Assembly (NCBI GenBank): GCA_947251855.1 | Contig: CAMXUZ010000119.1 | Span: forward strand, 1-5,145 | Origin: an uncultured Ruaniaceae bacterium | GTDB taxonomy: Bacteria > Actinomycetota > Actinomycetes > Actinomycetales > Beutenbergiaceae | Reading direction: 5' to 3' | DNA length: 5,145 nucleotides | In this document: positions 1-4,305 of the stretch, piece by piece | How positions within the stretch are numbered: the stretch's first letter is position 1 | Layout of the letters: each line of letters opens with the position of its first letter | Made by a program: the position numbers and the translations under genes | Notes under the pieces: model-generated | Told to the model about the DNA's origin: nothing | Databases searched by the model: none | Seen by the model: only the letters and a program-made list of their open reading frames with translations

Positions 1-184
1 ATGCCTCCGAACCCACGAATTGCTGGTACGTCATCGGCGTGCGGGGCGGGGAGTCGGGGCCCCGGTAATCGGGGATGCCGGAGTCGGTGGAGAGCCCCGC
101 GCCGGTGAGTATCGTGAACTGCCGCCCCTGCAGAAGCGCGACCGCCGCACGCAGGTCCGCAGATCCCGATCGATGTGTATGCAC
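1..184 (-). CDS. Sir2-family NAD-dependent protein deacylase, N-terminal part (runs off the left edge)
   Basis: Sirtuins remove acyl groups from lysines of cytoplasmic proteins, using NAD+ and yielding nicotinamide and O-acyl-ADP-ribose. The first 61 codons are present. Residues 27-42 read TGAGLSTDSGIPDYRG, the family's Rossmann-fold NAD-binding signature (GAGxSxxSGIPDYRG). The following PDSPPRTPMTYQQFV resembles the stretch after this motif in class II (SIRT4-like) actinobacterial sirtuins, from memory. The catalytic histidine and zinc cysteines would lie outside the window. The chosen start is the GTG at 184-182, giving a short lead-in before the conserved DLRAAVALLQGRQFTILTGAG block. No Shine-Dalgarno precedes it, but a TACGCT -10-like hexamer at 196-191 would place transcription start at or beside the GTG, so leaderless translation is possible. 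An in-frame GTG at 223-221 is the alternative start. The gene is divergent from the tRNA-Ser gene. The family call is firm; the start is less so. Confidence 0.9.
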   Translation of the reverse strand, partial: MHTHRSGSADLRAAVALLQGRQFTILTGAGLSTDSGIPDYRGPDSPPRTPMTYQQFVGSEA

Positions 185-213
185 CCATCTAGCGTAAGTC
201 CCGCCACACGCGT

Positions 214-242
214 TTGGTGTCACCGCCGGAAACGGGTACTCT
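214..242 (+). promoter_or_regulatory. Probable promoter of the tRNA-Ser gene
   Basis: TTGGTG at 214-219 and TACTCT at 237-242 are separated by 17 bases, matching the sigma-70-type TTGnnn / TAnnnT pattern of actinobacterial housekeeping promoters. Transcription would start near 249, one base before the mature tRNA 5' end. This is pattern matching only. Confidence 0.45.
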
Positions 243-249
243 AAATCCC

Positions 250-337
250 GGTAGCGTGTCCGAGAGGCCGAAGGTGCAGCACTCGAAATGCTGTGTGGTG
301 AGAGCCACCGTGGGTTCAAATCCCACCGCTACCGCCA
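250..337 (+). tRNA. tRNA-Ser (anticodon CGA)
   Basis: A complete class II tRNA reading UCG codons. The acceptor stem GGTAGCG (250-256) pairs with CGCTACC (327-333). The discriminator is G334, usual for serine tRNAs, and CCA is genomically encoded at 335-337. The anticodon stem CAGCA (277-281) pairs with TGCTG (289-293) around the loop CTCGAAA, with anticodon CGA at 284-286. The long variable arm, characteristic of Ser/Leu/Tyr tRNAs, pairs GGTG (297-300) with CACC (306-309). The T arm pairs GTGGG (310-314) with CCCAC (322-326) around TTCAAAT. The D arm lies about 259-275. All stems pair cleanly, so it should be functional. It has its own terminator and apparently its own promoter. Confidence 0.97.
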
Positions 338-345
338 AGAGGAAG

Positions 346-387
346 CCCGGAATCATGCGCCGAGCGCGGCGCCGGTTCCGGGTTTTT
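346..387 (+). terminator. Intrinsic terminator of tRNA-Ser
   Basis: The outer stem CCCGGAA (346-352) pairs with TTCCGGG (376-382). An inner stem GCGCCG (357-362) pairs with CGGCGC (367-372) around AGCG. Five T residues follow directly (383-387). It begins nine bases after the tRNA CCA end, so it very likely ends the tRNA transcript. Confidence 0.88.
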
Positions 388-482
388 CGTTCCCTTGGGA
401 ACAACGGATCCCCGGAACAACCGCCGAAGACACCGGAGAGCGCCGCGAGTGGTCCGGGCCGGCGCGCCTGGGTCCGTTCCGT

Positions 483-518
483 CTCGAGAAGTGCCCCACT
501 CAGGCTCGAGAAGTGTCC
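483..518. repeat. Direct repeat of 14 bases, two copies, 22-base period
   Basis: CTCGAGAAGTGCCC (483-496) and CTCGAGAAGTGTCC (505-518) match at 13 of 14 positions. They start 22 bases apart, about two helical turns, so both copies face the same side of the DNA. Each begins with the palindrome CTCGAG. The role is unknown: paired protein-binding sites or a remnant of a dispersed intergenic repeat are both possible. Confidence 0.6.
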
Positions 519-550
519 TATGCTGCTCCGCGGGCGGAAATGGCAGCTTA

Positions 551-599
551 AGGCCTTTCTCGATTCGGAGCTACGCAGCTCCCGCCGCCCCGAAGGCCT
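551..599 (-). terminator. Stem-loop downstream of the leftward membrane-protein gene
   Basis: AGGCCTTTC near 551 can pair, with one bulged base, with GAAGGCCT ending at 599. Inside it is a perfect six-base stem, GGAGCT (567-572) with AGCTCC (577-582), around ACGC. There is no good T tract. It lies 37 bases past the stop of the leftward gene, so a terminator without U tail is the natural reading, but this is inference from position and shape. Confidence 0.4.
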
Positions 600-635
600 C
601 ATTGTGGCCTATTAACCCGCGACCGCGGCCGGATT

Positions 636-1235
636 TCACCGGTCGGCGATCCTGCCGGCAGACTCCGGCGCGGCGCCCTCGTCCCCGTTGAGCGCCACAG
701 TATTGGGCCGGCGGCCGCGGAGCGTGACAACGGTGTACAGGTAGGCAAGGACAACAACGGTGCACACCGCACCGACTCGATGGTCGGGGAAGGCCCACCA
801 CGCGACCGTGGCGAGGAGTGTGCGGGCAATCGCGTGAATGATCCCGACCGGGTGCTGGATGATCCAGGAGAACACGATCCAGTGGAGCCCCAACCCGATG
901 CCGAGGGTGAGCGGGATGAGGTCGGGCGCCGTATAGAGCAGCGTGAGGTGAACGGCCCACAGGAGGTTGACCATCAGCACGCACAGCGCCATGAGTTTAG
1001 CCAGGGGATTGGTGTTGTTGAGGAGCTTTTCCCGAAGAACGCGGGCGAAGAGCAATCCGAGAGGGAAAATGACCCCCGTTGCGAGGATGAGTACGAACGT
1101 GGCGTTCCTCGGGCTCACGAACAGCGAGACGATACCGGCAGCGGCCCAAACCGTCGCACCTGCGAGCGGTAGAGCGAGCGACTTGCCGGCTTGGGTGTCG
1201 TAGTCCGCCCGAAGGTGGGCGAGGGCAGCGGTCAT
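636..1235 (-). CDS. DUF7010-like multi-pass membrane protein
   Basis: A 199-residue integral membrane protein with five or six predicted helices (about residues 21-40, 45-67, 79-101, 106-125, 133-149 and 153-171), a short N-terminal cytoplasmic-looking helix and a hydrophilic C-terminal tail. The N-terminal pattern (about 18 polar residues, then a helix with a conserved-looking W) and the central FPLG...LLFARVLREKLLNNTNPLAKL segment resemble the uncharacterised DUF7010 family as I remember it. No enzymatic motif is visible and no function is claimed. The ATG start is preceded by AAGGA about 11 bases upstream, a weak and slightly distant ribosome site. The gene stands alone and is divergent from the 1369 gene across a 133-base gap that must hold its promoter, though no clear hexamer pair was found. 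Coding and membrane nature are secure; the family name is moderate. Confidence 0.82.
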   Translation of the reverse strand: MTAALAHLRADYDTQAGKSLALPLAGATVWAAAGIVSLFVSPRNATFVLILATGVIFPLGLLFARVLREKLLNNTNPLAKLMALCVLMVNLLWAVHLTLLYTAPDLIPLTLGIGLGLHWIVFSWIIQHPVGIIHAIARTLLATVAWWAFPDHRVGAVCTVVVLAYLYTVVTLRGRRPNTVALNGDEGAAPESAGRIADR

Positions 1236-1368
1236 GGTATTGAAAGTCCTTGCTCAACAATGAGGCGATTCGTCAGGGGCATTAGCTACGTCCCAGCTTA
1301 TCGGCACTTCTTGCGGGGACGGGCGAGTGTATCGGGGATGGCACGGGCAGGCTCGCTAGCGTAGGCGC

Positions 1369-1725
1369 ATGCGTACCTTAGCTGCTGAAGAGATGATCGG
1401 GTTCATCTCGTTTCTCGCTGTAATCCTCGTGTTCTTCGCCATCGATATTCGCTCCCGGGATACGGATCGGGGTCTGTGGCACGAACTGCTCTTCGAGTAC
1501 ACCTCGCGGATCGGGGGCATTTCCGCGGCGGTCTCACTCGCGGCCGGGTGGGTGTTCGTCTTCACCGAGAGCCCCACGGGAGTCGTCCACCTCGTGCTGC
1601 TGGCGATCCCCGGCTCGATCAGCGTCGTCTGCGCGATAGTGCTCGGGGTCGAGATCCTGTTCGTCGCCGACGTGCCCGATCCGGCCAACAACCGCAACGA
1701 TGACTCGGTGAGCGGGAACGGGTAG
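1369..1725 (+). CDS. Small three-helix membrane protein, hypothetical
   Basis: 118 residues with three hydrophobic segments: about 10-25 (ending in IDIRSRD), 49-66, and 71-100 with a central proline at 81 that may split it. The polar C-terminal tail is rich in D, N and S. The charged segment between helices 1 and 2 (RSRDTDRGLWHELLFEYTSR) would face the cytoplasm or bind partners. I do not recognise the family. No Shine-Dalgarno precedes the ATG. A TAGCGT -10-like hexamer at 1357-1362 lies six bases before it, so a leaderless transcript is plausible. Third-position GC is high, as in its neighbours, supporting real coding. It is followed after 28 bases by the small ORF at 1754 and may share its transcript with the genes downstream. 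Confidence 0.75.
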   Translation: MRTLAAEEMIGFISFLAVILVFFAIDIRSRDTDRGLWHELLFEYTSRIGGISAAVSLAAGWVFVFTESPTGVVHLVLLAIPGSISVVCAIVLGVEILFVADVPDPANNRNDDSVSGNG

Positions 1726-1738
1726 CCGGAACCATCCG

Positions 1739-1748
1739 AAAGGAGGAG
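1739..1748 (+). promoter_or_regulatory. Near-perfect Shine-Dalgarno before a small ORF
   Basis: AAAGGAGGAG is the strongest ribosome binding site in the window. The nearest starts are ATG at 1752 (only four codons: M-C-L-R-stop) and the overlapping GTG at 1754 (21 codons). The AGGAGG core is five bases from the ATG and seven from the GTG. No long gene begins at this spacing. Confidence 0.7.
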
Positions 1749-1753
1749 AAAAT

Positions 1754-1819
1754 GTGTCTGAGATGAGACCTGAGTTGGATGCCATCAGAAGCGGCGGCGA
1801 TTACCATCTAGAAGTGTGA
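1754..1819 (+). CDS. Candidate 21-residue small protein or leader peptide
   Basis: A GTG-initiated frame of 21 codons, beginning VSEMRPELDA and ending DYHLEV, sits seven bases after an AGGAGG core. Its last codon and stop overlap the start of the next gene: the string GTGTGATC contains its final GTG codon, its TGA stop (1817-1819) and the next gene's GTG start (1816-1818). This is the classic layout for translational coupling, and the downstream gene has no convincing ribosome site of its own. The alternative is that the strong site serves the four-codon ATG frame at 1752. A third possibility is decay of a longer ancestral gene. No family is recognised, so the product may matter less than the act of translating it. 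Confidence 0.4.
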   Translation: MSEMRPELDAIRSGGDYHLEV

Positions 1820-2109
1820 TCTTCAAAGCAGTTGGTAACGGGCGCCCCTATCCTGACCACGGTCGGCAAACGCCGCGTGAATGGGCCGACATCCCGCCCC
1901 GGCAAGTCCGCCTCGACCAGCTCGTCACTACGCAGACGACCCTGGATCTGCGCAGCCTCCTCGCTGAAGATTCGACCTTTTACGGGGATCTATTCGCTCA
2001 CGTCGTCTCCTTCGAGGGCGTGCTCTACCTCGAAAGTGGGCTGCACCGCGCGCTCCGCGCCGCGCTCGCGCAGCGGAATGTCCTGCACGCTCGCGTATTA
2101 GAACTGTGA
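1816..2109 (+). CDS. MIFKAVG-type conserved actinobacterial protein ('VapB family' by annotation)
   Basis: 97 residues starting at GTG with the conserved opening MIFKAVGNGRPYPDHG. It continues through PPRQVRLDQLVTT (27-39), LLAEDSTFYGDLF (48-60) and GVLYLESGLHRALRAALAQR (68-87). From memory, this small soluble protein is widespread in actinobacteria beside LytR_C-domain genes, and databases often label it a type II toxin-antitoxin VapB-family antitoxin. No PIN-domain toxin lies beside it here, and it lacks an obvious N-terminal ribbon-helix-helix or AbrB pattern, so an antitoxin role should not be assumed. The conserved opening fixes the start. That start overlaps the stop of the small ORF at 1754. 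A TACCAT -10-like hexamer (1802-1807) eight bases upstream would also allow a leaderless transcript. Confidence 0.85.
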   Translation: MIFKAVGNGRPYPDHGRQTPREWADIPPRQVRLDQLVTTQTTLDLRSLLAEDSTFYGDLFAHVVSFEGVLYLESGLHRALRAALAQRNVLHARVLEL

Positions 2110-2142
2110 AATTTAGGTAATTTCCCCACTCGTCGGGAACAA

Positions 2143-2148
2143 TATGTT
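2143..2148 (+). promoter_or_regulatory. Possible -10 element before the LytR_C gene
   Basis: TATGTT lies in a locally AT-rich patch within the 74-base gap between the MIFKAVG gene and the LytR_C gene. A weak -35 candidate TTTCCC at 2121-2126 gives a 16-base spacer. It would give an independent start for the downstream genes. The sequence support is weak. Confidence 0.25.
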
Positions 2149-2183
2149 GTAGTTTCTTCCGACCACGCGAAAGGCCACCCCCG

Positions 2184-2849
2184 GTGAACGACTCTCCCGC
2201 GCAGCAAGCGGCACGTGCGCGCGCCGCCCGGCGAAAACGGATGCAGCAGCGGCAAACAGTCATCTTCGGGTCGATAACTGCGGTGCTCCTCGGATCGGCA
2301 CTGTTCGCGGGCGCGGTCTGGGCGGAGATCGTCCCGCCGCCGTTCGAACTGGAAGTGAAGTCGTCAGAACCGACCGAGCCACCGGTCGTCACTCAACCGT
2401 GCCCGCCGGAAGACGCGACGGCAGTGGCCCTCGACGAGATTTCGGTGAACGTGATGAACTCGACCGAGACGAGCGGCCTTGGGGCGCGAACGGCGGACGA
2501 GATCACCGCACACGGCGTCAACGTCGAGACCATCGACAACGCGAGCGATCTCTATCTAGGAAGCGCGAAGGTCCTCGTGGGGCCGGAGTATCTGGACGTC
2601 GGCTACACCGTCGCGGACCTCATCCCCGATGCCCAGATCGTCATTGACACCCGCACCGAACCGATCGTCGACATCGTCCTGGGGTCAGGCTTCTCGGAGG
2701 TGCGCAGCGAGGGGGATCTCCTCCTCGCCCCCGATGAACCGATTCCCGCCCCGGATGGTTGCGTTCCCGCGGAGACCGAGGCCGAGGACCAGGACGCCGA
2801 TGAAGAGGAATCGGCGGACGACGACGCGTCCGATGCGGAAGAGGAGTGA
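2184..2849 (+). CDS. Membrane-anchored LytR C-terminal (LytR_C) domain protein
   Basis: 221 residues. A basic N-terminus (RARAARRKRMQQR, residues 11-23) precedes one membrane helix at about 25-46, predicting an N-in, C-out anchor with the rest outside the membrane. A proline-rich linker (49-75) leads to a LytR_C-type domain at about 85-170. Its recognisable core is ISVNVMNSTETSGLGARTADEI (86-107 region), followed by GVNVETIDNA and AKVLVGPEY. LytR_C domains occur in cell-envelope proteins, often with LytR-CpsA-Psr enzymes. There is no LCP catalytic domain here, so a structural or regulatory envelope role is likelier than ligase activity. Cys73 and Cys193 flank the domain and could form an extracytoplasmic disulfide. 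The last 25 residues are almost all D, E, A and S. The GTG start has GAAAGG (2169-2174) nine bases upstream. An ATG-started DUF4190 gene follows after five bases. Confidence 0.9.
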   Translation: MNDSPAQQAARARAARRKRMQQRQTVIFGSITAVLLGSALFAGAVWAEIVPPPFELEVKSSEPTEPPVVTQPCPPEDATAVALDEISVNVMNSTETSGLGARTADEITAHGVNVETIDNASDLYLGSAKVLVGPEYLDVGYTVADLIPDAQIVIDTRTEPIVDIVLGSGFSEVRSEGDLLLAPDEPIPAPDGCVPAETEAEDQDADEEESADDDASDAEEE

Positions 2850-2854
2850 CGGCG

Positions 2855-3178
2855 ATGTGGCAACCCGTTGAGCCAGAAACATACGTCTCGCCCTACTCCG
2901 CAGCGCCCGCCCGGCCGGAGACGGTGTTCGCGACCCCGGGGTACACCCAGCCGAAGCCAGCGAAGAACCCGCTTGCGACGACGAGCATCGTGTTGGGGAT
3001 CATCGGCGTTCTGTTTCCAGTGCTCTCCCTCGGCGCGGTCGTGTGCGGTCACATCGCCATCCGCGATAGGAGCCGGACCGGCCTACACATCGCCCGCGGC
3101 GGACTCGGCCTCGGATACGCCTCGCTGGCTGTGTGGGGCCTCTTCATCCTTTCCGCGATCGCGATTGCGCACGCATAG
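2855..3178 (+). CDS. DUF4190-domain small membrane protein
   Basis: 107 residues: a P/Y/A-rich cytoplasmic N-terminal tail (1-40), then helix 1 (about 43-63), a short loop with GHIAIRDRSRTG (65-76), and helix 2 (about 84-105). The order 'ATTSIVLGIIGVLFP...GHIAIR...GLGLGYASL' is the DUF4190 pattern (LGI-hairpin-GHIA-GLxLGY), a common actinobacterial membrane family without an established function. The ATG at 2855 was preferred because GAGGAG (2841-2846) sits eight bases upstream. A GTG at 2846, overlapping the preceding stop, would add M-T-A and cannot be excluded. It is tightly linked to the LytR_C gene, so co-translation and a shared place at the membrane are likely. It is followed after 15 bases by the amidotransferase gene. 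Confidence 0.87.
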   Translation: MWQPVEPETYVSPYSAAPARPETVFATPGYTQPKPAKNPLATTSIVLGIIGVLFPVLSLGAVVCGHIAIRDRSRTGLHIARGGLGLGYASLAVWGLFILSAIAIAHA

Positions 3179-3193
3179 GAAGAGACGAAGCCG

Positions 3194-3919
3194 GTGAAAC
3201 CATTCCTATTCATCACCACGCGTGATGAAGATGAGATAGCGCTCGCGGACTACGGTGCCTTCCTGCGCTATTCCGGGCTGACCCACGAGGAGCTGGAATT
3301 CTTCCGACTCGACCTTGCCCCACTGCCGAATCTCGACCTTGAGATCTATTCGGGGATAATCCTCGGCGGGAGTCCCTTCAACGTGTCCGACGAGGTCAAA
3401 GGACCGCAGCAGCAGCGCATCGAAGCAGACCTCGACCGCCTCGTTTCGCAGGTGCTCGCGCGCGACTTCCCATTCTTCGGAGCGTGCTTCGGGATCGGGG
3501 TGCTCGGCACGCACCTCGGTGCCGTCGTCGATGGGCAATATTCAGAGCCCGTCTCCGCCCCCGCCATTCGTCTCTCGCCGGAGGGCGCGGCCGACCCTCT
3601 ACTGGAGGGGATCCCGCACGAGTTTCGGGCCTACGTGGGGCACAAGGAGGCACTCTCGACGGTCCCGGCCGGGGCCGTTGTGCTCGCAGGCTCGGATGCG
3701 TGCCCGATCCAAATGTTCCGCGTCGGTCGCAATGTGTACGCGACCCAGTTCCACCCCGAACTCGATATTGAGGTCCTCACCGCCCGGGTTTACGCCTACC
3801 TCGGTCACGGATACATCGACCCGGAAGAGGCCGAGGACACGCTCGCAGAACTTAGCAGCGTCGACGTCGATCCCGCACACGAGATCCTCGCGGCGTTCGT
3901 CGACCGCTACCAACGGTAA
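3194..3919 (+). CDS. Class I glutamine amidotransferase (GMP-synthase-like GATase1 domain)
   Basis: 241 residues comprising a single GATase1 domain, cytoplasmic by lack of signal or membrane segments. Such domains hydrolyse glutamine and pass ammonia to a synthase partner. The nucleophile elbow is GACFGIG with Cys98. The remaining triad members are His187 and Glu189 in QFHPEL. The oxyanion-side SGIILGGSPFNVSD (53-66) and GHKE (149-152) fit the stand-alone 'GMP synthase-like amidotransferase' group rather than a true GuaA, which would carry an ATP pyrophosphatase domain. The triad is intact, so activity is expected, but no partner synthase is adjacent and the acceptor is unknown. The GTG start follows AGGAAGAG (3177-3184) at about nine bases. 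The gene is last in the rightward series and is followed by an inverted repeat at 3947. Confidence 0.9.
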   Translation: MKPFLFITTRDEDEIALADYGAFLRYSGLTHEELEFFRLDLAPLPNLDLEIYSGIILGGSPFNVSDEVKGPQQQRIEADLDRLVSQVLARDFPFFGACFGIGVLGTHLGAVVDGQYSEPVSAPAIRLSPEGAADPLLEGIPHEFRAYVGHKEALSTVPAGAVVLAGSDACPIQMFRVGRNVYATQFHPELDIEVLTARVYAYLGHGYIDPEEAEDTLAELSSVDVDPAHEILAAFVDRYQR

Positions 3920-3946
3920 CCAGGTCTGCTCTCCACCCGGAAGCTA

Positions 3947-3990
3947 GATGATCACCCCGCTTCACCCAGATGCGAAGCAAGGTGATCATC
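3947..3990. terminator. Long bidirectional stem-loop without T tract
   Basis: GATGATCACC (3947-3956) and GGTGATCATC (3981-3990) form a perfect ten-base stem. After a CC/AA internal loop, GCTTC (3959-3963) pairs with GAAGC (3974-3978) around a ten-base loop. It starts 27 bases after the amidotransferase stop and ends five bases before the CCA end of the tRNA fragment at 3996. It could terminate transcripts arriving from either side. The absence of a U tail is common for actinobacterial terminators but makes the call less certain. Confidence 0.6.
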
Positions 3991-3995
3991 ACTGG

Positions 3996-4015
3996 TGGCG
4001 GAGGATGAGGGATTC
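3996..4015 (-). other. tRNA-Ser 3'-end fragment, candidate att site of an integrative element
   Basis: Read on the minus strand from 4015 down, this is GAAT (last part of a TTCGAAT T loop), CCCTC (T-stem 3' strand), ATCCTCC (seven-base acceptor 3' strand), G (discriminator of serine tRNAs) and CCA. The segment lengths (5+7+1+3) are exactly those of a tRNA 3' end, and ATCCTCCGCCA is the ending I recall for several actinobacterial tRNA-Ser genes. The sequence beyond 4015 does not continue as a tRNA: no partner strand for CCCTC and no anticodon arm. A duplicated tRNA 3' end is what site-specific integration into a tRNA gene leaves at the distal junction. The tRNA-Ser(CGA) at 250 is not the source, as its acceptor strand is different. 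Confidence 0.6.
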
Positions 4016-4069
4016 TCGCCTAATCGTCTCTGACCAGCGGGAACGCCGATTCTGTTCGAAAGCGTCAAA

Positions 4070-4086
4070 GGTGCGGCTAGCGCACC
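4070..4086. other. Short perfect hairpin
   Basis: GGTGCG (4070-4075) pairs with CGCACC (4081-4086) around GCTAG. It is the first of three consecutive inverted repeats upstream of the small ORF at 4164. No T tract follows, so it is more likely part of a structured leader or a protein-binding site than a terminator. Confidence 0.45.
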
Positions 4087-4103
4087 GGCCCAGATAGGGA
4101 AAA

Positions 4104-4129
4104 CCCCGGCGAGGTAGAGACTCCCGGGG
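4104..4129. other. GC-rich hairpin
   Basis: CCCCGG (4104-4109) pairs with CCGGGG (4124-4129). Inside, after one bulged C, GAG (4111-4113) pairs with CTC (4121-4123) around GTAGAGA. It is a stable nine-pair stem without a T tract, 35 bases upstream of the small ORF start. Confidence 0.5.
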
Positions 4130-4133
4130 CGCG

Positions 4134-4163
4134 GTGAACCATCACTAGAAGGATTAGGTTCAC
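4134..4163 (+). promoter_or_regulatory. Inverted repeat enclosing the ribosome site of the 4164 ORF
   Basis: GTGAACC (4134-4140) pairs perfectly with GGTTCAC (4157-4163), which abuts the ATG at 4164. The 16-base loop holds the Shine-Dalgarno-like AGAAGGA (4147-4153). In RNA this would present the ribosome site in a loop while the stem shortens its distance to the ATG. In DNA it is a candidate operator. The symmetry is plain; the function is inferred. Confidence 0.45.
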
Positions 4164-4304
4164 ATGACACAGCACATCACATCCAGCCAACCGCGGCAAC
4201 GGCGCCGCGCGATAGATTTCCTCTCCGGCGTGATTAGTCTCGGGGCGGTCGTCGGCATCACCGCTTGGACGTGCACGCTCGCCACCGGCGCGGGGGTGAT
4301 CTGA
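4164..4304 (+). CDS. 46-residue hydrophobic small protein, hypothetical
   Basis: The ATG is preceded by AGAAGGA (4147-4153) at ten bases. A polar, basic N-terminus (TSSQPRQRRRAID, residues 6-18) is followed by a single hydrophobic stretch FLSGVISLGAVVGITAW (19-35) and a short tail TCTLATGAGVI. This fits one membrane helix with the basic end inside. No family is recognised. It is coupled to the next gene: its TGA stop is one base before the next ATG (TGA-A-ATG). Small single-helix proteins beside an unknown partner are common in phage and island modules, including holin-like and toxin-like proteins, but nothing here identifies it as either. Coding is supported by the ribosome site, GC-rich third positions and tight linkage. 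Confidence 0.6.
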   Translation: MTQHITSSQPRQRRRAIDFLSGVISLGAVVGITAWTCTLATGAGVI

Positions 4305-4305
4305 A

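Larger units (their letters stand above)
388..635. other. Intergenic stretch without a convincing gene
   Basis: No reading frame here resembles a protein family or has a ribosome binding site; the frames that cross it are arginine-, proline- and serine-rich shadows. It holds a small palindrome TTCCC-TT-GGGAA (390-401), a 22-base-period direct repeat (483-518) and a stem-loop near 551-599. It separates the terminated tRNA gene from the 3' end of the leftward membrane-protein gene. Confidence 0.6.

Noticed and set aside
20..244. Plus-strand frame opposite the left edge
   Set aside because: It is antisense to the clear Sir2 reading frame, has arginine-rich shadow composition and no Shine-Dalgarno.
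189..602. Minus-strand frame of 137 codons containing VGFEPTVALTTQHFECC
   Set aside because: This is the antisense of the tRNA-Ser gene, a well-known false ORF pattern, and the rest is low-complexity R/S/P-rich sequence with no ribosome site.
355..615. Possible small gene after the tRNA
   Set aside because: It would start inside the intrinsic terminator of the tRNA, has no ribosome site and has no protein-like conservation pattern.
1754..2109. Type II toxin-antitoxin pair (small ORF plus VapB-like protein)
   Set aside because: The small ORF is only 21 codons with no toxin features and there is no PIN-domain protein; overlap alone is not evidence.
2136..2165. ECF sigma promoter based on GGAAC at 2136-2140
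   Set aside because: There is no CGTT- or GTT-type -10 element at the expected spacing.
4000..4075. Plus-strand tRNA starting GGAGGAT followed by a TCGCCTA-like stretch
   Set aside because: There is no ATCCTCC partner downstream, no foldable anticodon arm and no CCA end in register; only the minus-strand 3' fragment makes structural sense.
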